Source: Streptomyces pactum (lineage in GTDB: Bacteria; Actinomycetota; Actinomycetes; Streptomycetales; Streptomycetaceae). Taken from it: a stretch of 64,000 nt of DNA. The DNA lies in contig NZ_CP019724.1 of NCBI RefSeq assembly GCF_002005225.1, positions 3,474,501-3,538,500 on the forward strand, written 5' to 3'. This document shows, piece after piece, positions 1-9,573 of this stretch; the stretch's first letter is position 1, and the number at the start of each line of letters is the position of its first letter. The translations under genes and the position numbers were made by a program. The notes beneath the pieces are model-generated. The model worked only from the letters and a program-made list of their open reading frames with translations. It was not told where the DNA came from and did no database searches.

Positions 1-851
1 AACTCGCCGTCGTAGTCGTCCTCCAGGATCAGCCCGCCGGTGCGGCGGGCCCGGTCGATCAGGGCCGTGCGGCGTTCGGGGAGCAGGGGCAGGCCCATCG
101 GGAACTGGTGGGAGGGGGTGAGCAGGACGGCCCCGGAGGTGGCCGGGTCGTCGTCGGGGGGACGGGTGCCGCGGTCGTCGAAGGGCAGCGGGGGCGTCAC
201 GTGGCCCGCGCGGGTGAGCAGCCGGCGGTGGTGGGGCAGGCCGTAGGACTCGACCGCCACGGAGCGCACTCCCGCGCGGCGCAGCAGTTCGGCGAGTACG
301 CCGAGGCCGCCGAGGAATCCGGCGCAGACGACGATCCGGTCGGGGTCGGCGTGCACGCCGCGGGCGCGGGAGAGGTAGCCGGCGAGCGCGGTGCGCAGTT
401 CGACGCGGCCGCGGGGGTCGCCGTAGCCGAGGGCCTGGTCGGGGGCGGCGGTCAGGGCGCGGCGGGCCGCCCGCAGCCACTGGGCGCGGGGGAACGACGC
501 GAGTTCGGGCGTGCCGGGGACCAGGTCGTAGGCGGGCCGGGCCGGTTCCCGCCGGTGCGGTGCCGGCCGGTGCCCGGGGGCGGCGGGCGTCCGGTCGGCG
601 ACCCGGGTCCCCGACCCCTGGCGGGCGGCGAGCCAGCCCTCGGCGACCAGATCGGCGTAGACCTCGGCCACCGTGTTGCGCGCCACGTCCAGGTCGGCGG
701 CGAGCGAGCGTGAGGAGGGCAGCCTGGTTCCGGGTGCCAGCCGCCCGCTGCGGACGGCCTCGCGCAGGGCGTCGGTGAGGCCGCGGCGCAGCCCGGTGCC
801 GGACCGGTCCAGGTGCAGGTCGACGCCGAAAGTGGCCCATGATTTCCCCAT
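1..851 (-). CDS. MocR-type (GntR-wHTH/aminotransferase) regulator, 3' end outside window
   Basis: The protein runs off the left edge, so only about the first 283 residues are visible. The N-terminal part (about residues 20-75) is a GntR-type winged helix: a regular helix, RLPSSRSLAADLDVARNTV and the wing GWLAARQGSGTRV. It is followed by a linker and the start of a fold-type I aminotransferase domain (LVPGTPELASFPRAQW, then ILEDDYDGEF at the edge), the usual MocR/PdxR layout. The PLP lysine lies outside the window. The ATG at 851 was chosen because it is the first in-frame start after the divergent promoter gap and places the helix-turn-helix at its normal distance. It is divergent from the CxxC protein gene, 47 bases away, so it probably regulates that pair and itself; that is inference. 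The effector (PLP or an amino compound) is not shown by the sequence. Confidence 0.88.
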   Translation of the reverse strand, partial: MGKSWATFGVDLHLDRSGTGLRRGLTDALREAVRSGRLAPGTRLPSSRSLAADLDVARNTVAEVYADLVAEGWLAARQGSGTRVADRTPAAPGHRPAPHRREPARPAYDLVPGTPELASFPRAQWLRAARRALTAAPDQALGYGDPRGRVELRTALAGYLSRARGVHADPDRIVVCAGFLGGLGVLAELLRRAGVRSVAVESYGLPHHRRLLTRAGHVTPPLPFDDRGTRPPDDDPATSGAVLLTPSHQFPMGLPLLPERRTALIDRARRTGGLILEDDYDGE

Positions 852-898
852 GGAAATGGACCATACTCCTGGGCTGCCTCGCTTCTAGTCTCGAAGCC
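852..898. promoter_or_regulatory. Divergent promoter region between MocR gene and CxxC protein gene
   Basis: Only 47 bases separate the two divergent starts, so both promoters and any MocR binding site must lie here or overlap the coding ends. The segment is less G+C rich than its surroundings (tggaccatactcctgggc). I see no clean palindrome, and MocR proteins often bind direct repeats. The function is inferred from position only. Confidence 0.4.
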
Positions 899-1417
899 AT
901 GACGACGAACGAGCACACCACCACCGCACCCGGACCCGGTCCCTTCGCCGCCGAGGAGGCGCCCCGGCTGGAGTGGGCCAGGCACGCCCCCGAGGTCTGG
1001 AAGGCGATGCTGCGACTGGAGAAGGCCGCGGGCCAGGGTCTGGACCCGAAGCTGAAGGAACTGGTGAAGATCCGCGCCTCCCAGCTCAACCACTGCGCCT
1101 TCTGCCTGGACATGCACACCAAGGACGCGCTCGCCGCCGGGGAGAGCGTGGAGCGGATCGTGCAGCTCGCCGCCTGGGAGGAGTCGCGGCACTTCTACAC
1201 GGAGCGGGAGCTCGCGGCGATCGAGCTGACCGAGGCGGTGACCGTGCTGACGGACGGATTCGTGCCGGACGGCGTGTACGAGAAGGCGGCCAAGTCCTTC
1301 GACGAGACCGAGCTGGCCCACCTGATCGCCGCGATCACGGTGATCAACGCCTGGAACCGGTTCGGTGTGGCCTGCCGGCTGACGCCGGGGCACTACACGC
1401 CGGGACAGCACGGGTGA
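899..1417 (+). CDS. Carboxymuconolactone decarboxylase family protein (AhpD-like)
   Basis: A 172-residue protein of the CMD/AhpD all-helical family. The redox motif NHCAFCLDMH is visible around residue 67 (CxxC followed by His three residues later), as in AhpD-like alkylhydroperoxidases where the two cysteines and the histidine do the chemistry. The second half contains the usual TERELAAIELTEAVT and ITVINAWNRF segments. Length fits the family (150-190). The ATG at 899 is preceded by a short A+T-richer promoter gap. The stop overlaps the GTG of the next gene, so the two are translationally coupled. Such genes are common targets of a neighbouring MocR or LysR regulator. The natural substrate is unknown; peroxide or quinone stress is a family-level guess. 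Confidence 0.9.
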   Translation: MTTNEHTTTAPGPGPFAAEEAPRLEWARHAPEVWKAMLRLEKAAGQGLDPKLKELVKIRASQLNHCAFCLDMHTKDALAAGESVERIVQLAAWEESRHFYTERELAAIELTEAVTVLTDGFVPDGVYEKAAKSFDETELAHLIAAITVINAWNRFGVACRLTPGHYTPGQHG

Positions 1418-2166
1418 CGGGCCCTGTGGCGGACCGGGCGACCGGGGCGGACCGCTTCCGGGACCTGCACCACGGGCGGGCGCCCGGCGACCCCCTCGTC
1501 CTGCCCGGCCCCTGGGACGCGGCGAGCGCCCGCGTCTTCGCGGAGGCGGGGTTCCCGGCGCTCGCGACGCCCAGCGCGGGGGTCGCGGCCTGTCTCGGGT
1601 ACGAGGACGGGGCGACCCCGGCCGACGAGATGTTCGCGGCGGTGGCGCGGATCGTGCGGGCCGTGGACGTGCCCGTGTCGGCGGACGTCGAGGACGGGTA
1701 CGGGCTGGCGCCGAAGGAACTGGTGGAGCGGCTGCTGGAGGCGGGCGCCGTGGGCTGCAACCTGGAGGACTCCGCGAACGGGGTGCTCAAGGACCCGCGG
1801 GAGCACGCGGAGTGGCTGGCCGAGGTGCGGGCGGTGGCCGGGGACCGGCTGTTCGTCAACGCCCGGATCGACACCTTCGTCAGGGGCGTCGACGACCCGG
1901 CGGCGGCGATCGAGCGGGCCGCGCTGTACGTCGCCGCGGGCGCCGACTGCGTGTATCCGATCGGCGCCCCCGTCGGCGTACTGCCGCTGCTGCGGTCCGG
2001 CATCCAGGGGCCGGTGAACGTCGGCGGGCGGCCCGGGGAGGGCCCCGCCTCCGCCGAGCTGAGAAGGCTCGGCGAACTCGGGGCCACCCGGATCACGTTC
2101 GGGCCGGGACTCCAGCGGCGCGCGGAGCGCGCGGTGCGGGAGATCGCGGCGGAACTGCTGAGGTGA
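1414..2166 (+). CDS. Isocitrate lyase/PEP mutase superfamily enzyme
   Basis: A 250-residue TIM-barrel protein of the PEP-mutase/isocitrate-lyase superfamily. Recognisable pieces are LVLPGPWDAASARVFAEAGFPALATPSAGVA near the N-terminus, the metal-binding SADVEDGYG, GCNLEDS, and NARIDTF. The length matches the small stand-alone members (carboxyvinyl-carboxyphosphonate mutase or oxaloacetate-decarboxylase-like), not true isocitrate lyases. The GTG start at 1414 overlaps the TGA of the upstream CxxC gene by three bases (GTGA), indicating translational coupling, and the longer open frame upstream is only the shadow of that gene. Substrate cannot be assigned; C-C or C-P bond lyase/mutase activity on a 2-oxo acid is what the family does. 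Confidence 0.88.
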   Translation: MTGPVADRATGADRFRDLHHGRAPGDPLVLPGPWDAASARVFAEAGFPALATPSAGVAACLGYEDGATPADEMFAAVARIVRAVDVPVSADVEDGYGLAPKELVERLLEAGAVGCNLEDSANGVLKDPREHAEWLAEVRAVAGDRLFVNARIDTFVRGVDDPAAAIERAALYVAAGADCVYPIGAPVGVLPLLRSGIQGPVNVGGRPGEGPASAELRRLGELGATRITFGPGLQRRAERAVREIAAELLR

Positions 2167-2169
2167 GGG

Positions 2170-3126
2170 TCAGGGCAGCCACTTCTTCCAGACGGACTCG
2201 TGGCTGTCCACCCACTTCTTCGCCGCCTCCTCGGGCCGCATCTTCCGCTCGGCGATCATCAGGGACACCTGGTTCTGGTCCTCGGTCGTCCACTTGAACC
2301 GCTTGAGGAACTCCGCCGCCTCGCCGCCGTCCTCCGCGAAGTCGGCGTTGAGGTACTTCTGGAGATCGGTGACCGGGTAGGCGCATTCGACCTTCGCCGG
2401 GTCGGCGTCGCAGCCCTCCTTGTAGGGCGGCAGCTTCACCTCGGTCATCGGGACCTTCTCGAAGAGCCACTGGGGGGTGTACCAGTAGGTCAGGAAGGGC
2501 TTCTTCTCCTTGGCGAACTGCTCGATCTGGGTGATCTGGGCGGCCTCGGAGCCGGCGAAGACGACCTTGTAGTCCAGGTCCAGGTTCTTCACCAGGGCCT
2601 TGTCGTTGGTGACGTAGGACGGGGAGCCGTCCATGAGCTGGCCCTTGTCGCCGCTCTCCGCGGTGCGCATCAGCTCCGCGTACTTGTCGAGGTTCTTCCA
2701 GTCCGTCACGTCCGGGTGCTTCTTCGCGAAGTACGTCGGGACGAACCAGCCGATGTGCCCGGTGACGCCGAGGTCGCCGCCGGGGGCGATGGTCTCCTTG
2801 TCCCGGACGTAGCGCTGCTCCTGTTCGGGGTGGCCCCAGTCCTCCAGGATGGCGTCGACGCGGCCCTGGCTGAGCGCGTCCCACGCGGGGACCTCGTCGA
2901 CCTGGACGGTGTCGACGCGGTAGCCGAGCTCGTGCTCCAGCAGGTACTGGGCGACGGCCACGTTGGCCTGGGCGCCGACCCAGGACTGCACGGAGAGGGT
3001 CACCGTCCTGGCGCCCTGGGCGTTGGCGAACGGGGACGCCTGCTTGGTCATGTCGGCGGCGCCGCAGCCGGTCAGCAGCGTCAGCGCGGCCACGCCCGCG
3101 AGGGCGGAGGTCGTACGCATCCGCAT
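2170..3126 (-). CDS. Glycine betaine/choline ABC transporter substrate-binding lipoprotein
   Basis: 318 residues. The N-terminus is a lipoprotein signal with lipobox LLTGC (Cys about residue 21), so the protein is tethered outside the membrane. The rest is the OpuAC/ProX-type domain: SVQSWVGAQANVAVAQYLLEHELGY, the DAILEDWGHPEQ strand and GHIGWFVPTYFAKKHPDV, where the aromatic residues typically build the cage for a quaternary ammonium group. It is the last gene of the minus-strand operon, with a one-base gap after the permease gene. Given the choline-oxidising enzymes upstream, the ligand is choline and/or glycine betaine; which one is not decidable by eye. Confidence 0.92.
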   Translation of the reverse strand: MRMRTTSALAGVAALTLLTGCGAADMTKQASPFANAQGARTVTLSVQSWVGAQANVAVAQYLLEHELGYRVDTVQVDEVPAWDALSQGRVDAILEDWGHPEQEQRYVRDKETIAPGGDLGVTGHIGWFVPTYFAKKHPDVTDWKNLDKYAELMRTAESGDKGQLMDGSPSYVTNDKALVKNLDLDYKVVFAGSEAAQITQIEQFAKEKKPFLTYWYTPQWLFEKVPMTEVKLPPYKEGCDADPAKVECAYPVTDLQKYLNADFAEDGGEAAEFLKRFKWTTEDQNQVSLMIAERKMRPEEAAKKWVDSHESVWKKWLP

Positions 3127-3127
3127 G

Positions 3128-5071
3128 TCAGGCTCCCTTCCTCGGACGGCGTTCGGTCGGCTGGGTGACCCGGTCGAGCATCAGGCCGAGGCAGACGATC
3201 GCCGCGCCGGCCACCAGGCCGGTCGCCAGGTCGCCCTGGGCCAGGCCGAAGACGACCTGGTAGCCGAGCGCGCCACCGCCGACCAGGCCGCCGATGATGA
3301 CGACGGCGAGGACCAGGACGACGCCCTGGTTGACGGCGAGCAGCAGCGACCGGCGGGCCAGCGGGAGCTGGACCTGGCGCAGTTGCTGCCCGCTGGTGGC
3401 GCCGAGCGAACGGGCCGACTCCAGCGCGGCCGGGTCGACCTGGCGCAGGCCCTGGGCGGTGATGCGGACGACGGCCGGGAGGGCGTAGACGACCGCGGCG
3501 GCCGCGGCGGGCGCGCGGCCCACGCCGAAGAGGGCGACGACCGGGATGAGGTACACGAACTGCGGCATCGTCTGGAAGACGTCCAGCACCGGCCGCAGCG
3601 CGCGCTCGAAGCGGTCGCTGCGGGCGGCCGCGATGCCCGTCGCGAAGCCGATGACCAGGGTCACGGCGACGGCGGCGAGGACCTGCGAGAGCGTGTCCAG
3701 GGACGGGTTCCACACGCCGAGCACGCCGATCGCGGCCATGGCGAGGACGGCGGTGAGCGCGGTGCGCCAGGTGCCGATCAGCCAGGCCAGGGCGGCGACG
3801 ATCAGGAGTACGGACCACCAGGGCAGCCACTGGAGGCCGTCCCGGAGCGGGTTGAGGATCCAACTGGTGAAGTGGGCGGCCCAGTCGCCGGTGCCGCCGA
3901 CGACGGGGACGCCGGAGTACAGGTGGGCGGTCATCCAGTCGACGGCCCGGTTGACGGACTCGGCGATGTCCACCTCCCACGCGTCGGGCCACTCCAGGAA
4001 GCCGGCGATCCGTCCGGCGGCCGCGACGACCGCGGCGGCGGCCAGGGCGTACAGCCAGGTCACCGGGGACTTCCCGGACTCGCCGAGCCGCTCCCCCGCC
4101 GCGCCGGTCACACGGTCCAGGACGACGGCGAGCAGCACGATCGGGATGCCGGCCGCGAGGGCCGCGCCCACGTCGACCGAGGCGAGCGCCTGGTAGACGC
4201 GGTCGCCGAGGCCGCCGGCGCCGATGACGGAGGCGATGACGGCCATCGAGAGCGCCATCATGATCGTCTGGTTGACGCCGAGGAGGAGTTCCTTGCGGGC
4301 CAGCGGGACGCGGGCGGTCAGCAGCCGCTGGCGGGCGGTGGTGCCGAGGGACTCGACGGCCTCGAGGACCTCCTTGTCGGCGCCGCGCAGGCCGAGGGCG
4401 GTGAGCCGGGCCATGGGCGGGGCGGCGTAGACGACGGTGGCCAGGACGGCGGCGGGGACGCCGATGCCGAAGACCAGGACGACGGGGAGGAGGTAGGCGA
4501 AGGCGGGCAGCACCTGCATGGTGTCGAGCACCGGGCGCAGGACGCGGTCCATCCGGTCGGAGAGGCCGGCGGCCAGGCCCAGCAGGGCGCCCACGGCGAC
4601 CGACGCGAGCACGGCGACGACCATCAGCGCGAGGGTCTGCATGGTCGGCACCCACATGCCGAGCAGCCCGCAGGCCAGGAACGCGGCCGCGGTGCCGACG
4701 GCCAGCTTCACACCGGCCACGCGCCACGCGACCAGGGCGCCGATCGCGGTGACCCCGGCCCAGCCGACGGCGAGGAGGGCCAGGTACACGGCGCGTACGG
4801 CGATCACGACGACGTTGCTGACGTGGCCGAAGAAGTAGAGGAACAGCGGGTGGCTGTCGCGGTTGTCGATGATCCAGTCGCTGGCCCTGCCGAGCGGCTC
4901 GGACACGTCGACGGTGAGGGCGCCCGGCCAGGCGGTGCCGCCCCACTGGGTGACGGCGACGGGGACGAGGACCGCGGCGGCGAGGGCCAGGACCAGCAGC
5001 TTGCGGGCGGCCGGCCGGCGCAGGGCGCCGGGGAGGGCGGGGCGGGCGGCGGTTGCGGTGACCGTGGCCAT
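3128..5071 (-). CDS. Betaine/choline ABC transporter permease, two fused ProW-type domains
   Basis: A 647-residue membrane protein containing two complete BPD_transp_1 permease halves in one chain. Each half has the coupling-loop motif: EAVESLGTTARQRLLTARVPLA in the first and ESARSLGATSGQQLRQVQLPLA in the second, each followed by NQ. The flanking repeats (LRPVLDTMQVLPAFAYLLPVVLVFGIG and LRPVLDVFQTMPQFVYLIPVVALFGVG) confirm an internal duplication. ProW/OpuAB homologues usually have one such domain and work as homodimers; here one polypeptide supplies both. The gene overlaps the ATPase gene by one base and sits one base before the binding-protein gene, so all three are co-expressed. Confidence 0.92.
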   Translation of the reverse strand: MATVTATAARPALPGALRRPAARKLLVLALAAAVLVPVAVTQWGGTAWPGALTVDVSEPLGRASDWIIDNRDSHPLFLYFFGHVSNVVVIAVRAVYLALLAVGWAGVTAIGALVAWRVAGVKLAVGTAAAFLACGLLGMWVPTMQTLALMVVAVLASVAVGALLGLAAGLSDRMDRVLRPVLDTMQVLPAFAYLLPVVLVFGIGVPAAVLATVVYAAPPMARLTALGLRGADKEVLEAVESLGTTARQRLLTARVPLARKELLLGVNQTIMMALSMAVIASVIGAGGLGDRVYQALASVDVGAALAAGIPIVLLAVVLDRVTGAAGERLGESGKSPVTWLYALAAAAVVAAAGRIAGFLEWPDAWEVDIAESVNRAVDWMTAHLYSGVPVVGGTGDWAAHFTSWILNPLRDGLQWLPWWSVLLIVAALAWLIGTWRTALTAVLAMAAIGVLGVWNPSLDTLSQVLAAVAVTLVIGFATGIAAARSDRFERALRPVLDVFQTMPQFVYLIPVVALFGVGRAPAAAAAVVYALPAVVRITAQGLRQVDPAALESARSLGATSGQQLRQVQLPLARRSLLLAVNQGVVLVLAVVIIGGLVGGGALGYQVVFGLAQGDLATGLVAGAAIVCLGLMLDRVTQPTERRPRKGA

Positions 5072-6246
5072 CAGACCGCCTCCTTGCGCTGATCCGCCCC
5101 CTTGGCGAGATCGGTCCCGGGGCCATCAGCCTCCCCGGGGCGTTCCGTGGCCTCGCGGGGTGCGCCGCCGGTCCCGGCGACGACGCCGAGCAGGGCGTCC
5201 GCGTCGACCACGCCGAGGCAGCGGCCGTCGTCCATCACGCGGGCCGGGGAGCCGGCCCGGGCGACGGCCTCGATGGCCTGTGACACCGTGGCGTCGGGCC
5301 GCAGGGCGGGGCCGGTGCCGGCCTCGTCGGCCGAGGAGGCGGGGCGCATGGCGGTGCGGACGGTGAGGACCTGCTCACGGGGGACGTCGCGGACGAACTC
5401 GCGGACGTAGTCGTCGGCGGGCGAGCCGACGATCTCCTCCGGGGTGCCGAGCTGCACGACGCGGCCGTCGCGCATCAGGGCGATGCGGTCGCCCAGCTTG
5501 AGAGCTTCCTGGAGGTCGTGGGTGATGAAGACCATCGTGCGGCCCTCCTCGCGGTGCAGCCGGACGACCTCCTCCTGCATGTCCCGCCGGATCAGCGGGT
5601 CGAGCGCGCTGAACGGCTCGTCGAAGAGCAGGACCTCGGGGTCGACGGCGAGGGCGCGGGCGAGGCCGACGCGCTGGCGCTGACCGCCGGAGAGCTGGCC
5701 GGGCCTGCGCTGCTCCAGGCCCTGGAGGCCGACCTTGGCGACGATGGCGGCGGCGCGCTCGCGGCGTTCGGCGCGGCCCATGCCCTGGACCTCCAGGCCG
5801 TACGCCACGTTGTCCAGGACCGTGCGGTGCGGGAGCAGGCCGAAGTGCTGGAAGACCATCGCGGCGCGGTGGCGGCGCAGTTCGCGCAGCCGGGACTTGT
5901 CCATGGCGCGGACGTCCTCGCCGTCGATGGCGAGGGAGCCGGCGGTCGGCTCGATCAGCCGGGTCAGACAGCGTACGAGGGTGGACTTGCCGGAGCCGGA
6001 CAGGCCCATGACGACGAAGACCTCGCCCTTGTGCACGTCGAAGGAGACGTCGGCCACGGCGGCCGTGCAGCGGGTGCGCGAGCGCAGCTCGGCCGGGCTC
6101 AGGGCGGCGAGCTCCGGGTCGGCGGGGACCCGGGCGGCCTTGGGTCCGAAGACCTTCCACAGGCCGTCCACGGAGAAGACCGGGGTGGTGGCATCGGTGG
6201 CCTCGGGTGTACCCGGCGGCGTACCGGCGCTGGTGGTGGTGCTCAT
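5071..6246 (-). CDS. Betaine/choline ABC transporter ATP-binding protein (ProV/OpuAA-like)
   Basis: 391 residues. Walker A is GLSGSGKST, the signature is [15 protein letters not shown] and Walker B is [14 protein letters not shown]. The segment [10 protein letters not shown] followed by an extra loop before the Walker A is typical of the ProV/OpuAA branch. After the nucleotide-binding domain there is a C-terminal extension of about 110 residues containing a CBS-like segment ([36 protein letters not shown]); in OpuA-type transporters CBS domains sense ionic strength or c-di-AMP. The start overlaps the GMC oxidoreductase stop by four bases (ATGA). It powers the fused permease downstream. Confidence 0.93.
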   Translation of the reverse strand: MSTTTSAGTPPGTPEATDATTPVFSVDGLWKVFGPKAARVPADPELAALSPAELRSRTRCTAAVADVSFDVHKGEVFVVMGLSGSGKSTLVRCLTRLIEPTAGSLAIDGEDVRAMDKSRLRELRRHRAAMVFQHFGLLPHRTVLDNVAYGLEVQGMGRAERRERAAAIVAKVGLQGLEQRRPGQLSGGQRQRVGLARALAVDPEVLLFDEPFSALDPLIRRDMQEEVVRLHREEGRTMVFITHDLQEALKLGDRIALMRDGRVVQLGTPEEIVGSPADDYVREFVRDVPREQVLTVRTAMRPASSADEAGTGPALRPDATVSQAIEAVARAGSPARVMDDGRCLGVVDADALLGVVAGTGGAPREATERPGEADGPGTDLAKGADQRKEAV

Positions 6247-7775
6247 CGGGCGTCACCACCGATCAGCTCGACGGCACGCTCTCCGACCATGAGGACGCCG
6301 ATCATCGGGTTCACGGCGGGCATGGTCGGGAAGACGGAGGCGTCGGCGATGCGGATGCCCTGCAGACCCCGGACGCGCAGCTCGGGGTCGACGACGGCCA
6401 GCTCGTCGGTGGCGGCGCCCATCTTGCAGGTGCCCGCCGGGTGGTAGACGGTGTGGGCGACCTTGCGGGCGTACTCGCTCAGTTCCTCGTCGCCGGTGAC
6501 GTCCGGGCCGGGGCAGACCTCGCGCTTGAGCCAGCCGGCCAGCGGCTCGGTCTTGGCGACCTCGCGCGCGATCCTGATGCCGTCGACGAGGGTGCGGCCG
6601 TCGTAGTCGTCCTCGTCGGTGAAGTAGCGGAAGTCCAGGGCGGGCTTCACGGACGGGTCGGCGCTGGTCAGGTAGAGGCGGCCGCGGGACTTCGGCTTGG
6701 GGATGTTCGGGGTCATGGAGACGCCGAACTCCGGGCGCTCGTAGCCGAGGCGCTCCGGGTTGTCCGTGAACGGGATCTGGTAGAAGTGGAACATCAGGTC
6801 CGGGCCCGCGTGTCCGGGGTCGCGGCGCACGAACAGACCTGCGTCGGAGTCCATCGCGGAGTTCTCCGGGATGGGGCCGTCGGTCTCCCACACGATCACC
6901 GACTCGGGGTGGTCGAGCAGGTTCTCGCCGACGCCGGGCAGGTCGAGCGCCACGGGTATGCCGAGGGCTTCGAGGTCCTCGCGGGGGCCGATGCCGGAGT
7001 GCATCAGCAGGCGCGGGGAGTCCACGGCGCCGGCGCACAGCACGACCTCGTTGCGTGCCTCGACGAGGATCTCCTCGCCGTCCTTGGTGCGGACGTGGAC
7101 GCCCTCGGCGCGGACGCCGTCGAGCTGGAGCTTGTACGCCCAGGTCTCCAGCATGATCGTGAGGTTGGGCCGCTCGTCCATCACCGGGTGCAGGTACGCC
7201 ACGGAAGCCGACGAACGCTTGTTGTTCTCGGGGTGGTAGGCGAGGTCGAAGAAGCCGACCCCCTCGGTGAACGGCTTCTTGTTGAAGCCCTCGACGCGGG
7301 GGACCTCCAGGGCCTTCTGCGCGGAGTCGACGAAGTCGCGGGCGATGGCGTTCCGGTCCTTCTCGTCGACCGGGACGACGTTGTTCTTCAGGCGCGCGTA
7401 GTACGCCTCCATCGGCACCGCGCCCCAGCCCTTGGCGCCGGCCGCCTCCCACTCGTCCCAGTCGGACGGCAGCGGCTTGAAGGCGATGAGGGTGTTGTGG
7501 GAGGAGCAGCCGCCGAGCACCCGGGCGCGGCTGTGCCGGATGTGCGAATTGCCGCGTGGCTGCTCGGTGGTGGGGTAGTCGTAGTCCAGCTCCCCGCCGA
7601 GCAGGCCCATCCAGCGGCGCAGGGTCAGCACGTCGTCGCGGCCGACGTCGCTGGGGCCGCCCTCGATGACGGCGACGGTGACGTCCGGGTTCTCGGTGAG
7701 GCGGGAGGCGATCACCGATCCCGCGGTGCCGCCGCCTATGACGACGTAGTCGTAGACGTGGGAGGTCTCGGGCAT
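6243..7775 (-). CDS. GMC-family oxidoreductase, probable choline dehydrogenase (BetA-like)
   Basis: 510 residues, the normal length for glucose-methanol-choline oxidoreductases. The FAD-binding Rossmann motif is at the N-terminus ([17 protein letters not shown]), followed by the GMC signatures [14 protein letters not shown] and [20 protein letters not shown], and the C-terminal [11 protein letters not shown] with the catalytic histidine. The ATG at 7775 gives the glycine-rich motif close to the N-terminus; the longer open frame upstream is the shadow of the aldehyde dehydrogenase gene. It lies between an aldehyde dehydrogenase gene and a betaine-type transporter operon, which supports oxidation of choline to betaine aldehyde. 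Other GMC alcohol substrates are possible. Confidence 0.92.
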   Translation of the reverse strand: MPETSHVYDYVVIGGGTAGSVIASRLTENPDVTVAVIEGGPSDVGRDDVLTLRRWMGLLGGELDYDYPTTEQPRGNSHIRHSRARVLGGCSSHNTLIAFKPLPSDWDEWEAAGAKGWGAVPMEAYYARLKNNVVPVDEKDRNAIARDFVDSAQKALEVPRVEGFNKKPFTEGVGFFDLAYHPENNKRSSASVAYLHPVMDERPNLTIMLETWAYKLQLDGVRAEGVHVRTKDGEEILVEARNEVVLCAGAVDSPRLLMHSGIGPREDLEALGIPVALDLPGVGENLLDHPESVIVWETDGPIPENSAMDSDAGLFVRRDPGHAGPDLMFHFYQIPFTDNPERLGYERPEFGVSMTPNIPKPKSRGRLYLTSADPSVKPALDFRYFTDEDDYDGRTLVDGIRIAREVAKTEPLAGWLKREVCPGPDVTGDEELSEYARKVAHTVYHPAGTCKMGAATDELAVVDPELRVRGLQGIRIADASVFPTMPAVNPMIGVLMVGERAVELIGGDAR

Positions 7776-7846
7776 GGGGGTACTCCAGAGGGTGAGCGGA
7801 CGGGGAGCCGGGCGGCCCGGGCGGGCCGCGGTCGGGGGAGGTGCGG

Positions 7847-9376
7847 TCAGCCGGCGAACCAGCGGACGGGCTTCGGCGCGAGGTTCTGGTAGACGTGCTT
7901 GCTCTCGCGGTACTCGGCGAGGCCCGCGGGGCCCAGCTCGCGGCCGACGCCGCTCTTGCCGAAGCCGCCCCACTCCGCCTGCGGCAGGTAGGGGTGGAAG
8001 TCGTTGATCCACACGGTGCCGTGGCGGAGCCGGCCCGCGACCCGGCGGGCCCGTCCCGCATCGGCGGTCCAGACGGCACCGGCCAGACCGTACTCGGTGT
8101 CGTTGGCGAGGGCCACGGCCTCGTCCTCGGTGCGGAAGGTCTCGACGGTGAGCACCGGCCCGAAGACCTCCTCCCGTACGACCCTCATCTCCCGGTGGCA
8201 GTGGTCGAGGACGGTCGGCTCGTAGAAGTAGCCGCTCTGCGGCCGCTGGGGGGACGGCTCGGGGCGCTTGCCGCCGCAGCGCAGTGCGGCGCCCTCGGCC
8301 AGCGCGGAGGCGACGTAGTCCTCGGTCTTGGCGCGCTGCTGCTCGGAGACGAGCGGGCCGCACTCGACGCCGTCCTCGGTGCCGCGGCCGAGGCGGATCT
8401 TCGCGGCGCGGCGGGCGAGTTCGGCGACGAAGCGTTCGCGGACCGACTCCTCGATGATGAGCCGGCCGCCGGCCGAGCAGACCTGGCCGCTGTGGATGAA
8501 GGCGGCGTTGAGTGCCTGGTCGACGGCGGTGTCGAAGCCCTCCTCGGTCTCGCAGGCGTCGGCGAAGACGACGTTGGGGTTCTTGCCGCCGAGCTCGAGG
8601 GCGACCTTCTTGACGGTGACGGCGGCGGCCTGGGCGACCTTGGTGCCGCTGATCAGGCCGCCGGTGAAGGAGACCAGGTCGACGTCGGGGTGCTCGGCGA
8701 GCCGGGCGCCGACGGTGTGGCCGGGCCCGGTGACGATGTTCGCGACGCCGGCGGGGAGACCGGCCTCGACCAGCAGGTCGATCAGCGCGACGGTGGTCAT
8801 CGGGGTGATCTCGCTGGGCTTGATCACCAAGGTGTTGCCGGCCGCGAGCGCCGGGGCGATCTTCCAGCTTGCCTGGAGGAGGGGGTAGTTCCAGGGCGTG
8901 ATCATCGCGCAGACGCCGACCGGCTCGTGCACGACGACGCTGTGGATCTCGGGCGAGCCCGCGTCGACGACCCGGCCGGGTGCCTCGCCGGCGACCAGGT
9001 CCGCGAAGTAGCGGAAGGCGTCGGCGACGCAGTCGATGTCGACCCGCCCCTCCTCGACGGTCTTGCCCGCGTCACGGCTCTCCAGCAGGCCGAGCGGCTC
9101 GCGGTCGCGCACGAGGAGGTCGGCGACGCGGCGCAGCAGCGCGGCGCGTTCGGCGACGGGGGTGTGCGGCCAGGGGCCCGCGTCGAAGGCGCGGCGGGCG
9201 GCGGCGACCGCGAGGTCGGTGTCCTTCTCGTCGCCCTCCGCGATCACGGCGAACGGCAGGGCGTCGGCGGGATCGAGGATGTCGCGGGTGGCGCCGGAGG
9301 ACGCCGCCAGCCACTCGCCTCCCGCGTGAATGGTCCGGTGCGCCCGCTCCGCCGGAGTTTCCGTGCTGTTCGCCAT
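7847..9376 (-). CDS. Aldehyde dehydrogenase, probable betaine aldehyde dehydrogenase (BetB-like)
   Basis: 509 residues, NAD(P)-dependent ALDH superfamily. The substrate/cofactor motifs are MITPWNYPLLQASWKIAPALAAGN in the Rossmann region, FTGGLISGTKV, the general-base region LELGGKNPNVVF with Glu, and the nucleophile in HSGQVCSAGGRL. The C-terminal EVFGPVLTV is also present. It is the first gene of the minus-strand operon and precedes the GMC oxidoreductase by 71 bases. Together they would convert choline to betaine aldehyde and then to glycine betaine, an osmoprotectant and nitrogen/carbon source, with the ABC transporter importing substrate. Assignment to betaine aldehyde is by context; the ALDH family alone would not decide it. 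Confidence 0.92.
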   Translation of the reverse strand: MANSTETPAERAHRTIHAGGEWLAASSGATRDILDPADALPFAVIAEGDEKDTDLAVAAARRAFDAGPWPHTPVAERAALLRRVADLLVRDREPLGLLESRDAGKTVEEGRVDIDCVADAFRYFADLVAGEAPGRVVDAGSPEIHSVVVHEPVGVCAMITPWNYPLLQASWKIAPALAAGNTLVIKPSEITPMTTVALIDLLVEAGLPAGVANIVTGPGHTVGARLAEHPDVDLVSFTGGLISGTKVAQAAAVTVKKVALELGGKNPNVVFADACETEEGFDTAVDQALNAAFIHSGQVCSAGGRLIIEESVRERFVAELARRAAKIRLGRGTEDGVECGPLVSEQQRAKTEDYVASALAEGAALRCGGKRPEPSPQRPQSGYFYEPTVLDHCHREMRVVREEVFGPVLTVETFRTEDEAVALANDTEYGLAGAVWTADAGRARRVAGRLRHGTVWINDFHPYLPQAEWGGFGKSGVGRELGPAGLAEYRESKHVYQNLAPKPVRWFAG

Positions 9377-9555
9377 GATCGGTATTGCCTTCCGTTCCTG
9401 TTCAACCCCCCTGTGTCACACGCGTGTCACGCTCGGGGACCGTGAGCCCCTGCCCCACCGCCCCGTAAGCATGCCGAATTGGTGGCCGAAAGTGCGGCGC
9501 ATCACTGAGGAAAGGGACAAGAGGCACGAAGCGTGCATGGACGCGCCGATTTCCT

Positions 9556-9569
9556 TTGACTAGAGTCAA
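9556..9569. promoter_or_regulatory. Perfect inverted repeat, candidate MarR-type operator
   Basis: TTGACT-AG-AGTCAA: six-base arms with a two-base spacer, ending four bases before the ATG of the MarR-GNAT gene. MarR proteins bind short palindromes and often repress their own promoters, so this is the best autoregulatory operator. The 197-base gap to the choline operon also contains a second palindrome, ACACGCGTGT at 9418-9427, close to the operon start. Roles are inferred from position. Confidence 0.55.
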
Positions 9570-9573
9570 TGAA

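Noticed and set aside
2963..5092. A 709-residue open frame on the plus strand opposite the betaine permease
   Set aside because: The translation is Gly/Asp/Arg-rich with no hydrophobic core or domains. The minus-strand frame has clear permease motifs. High G+C third positions create such antisense frames.
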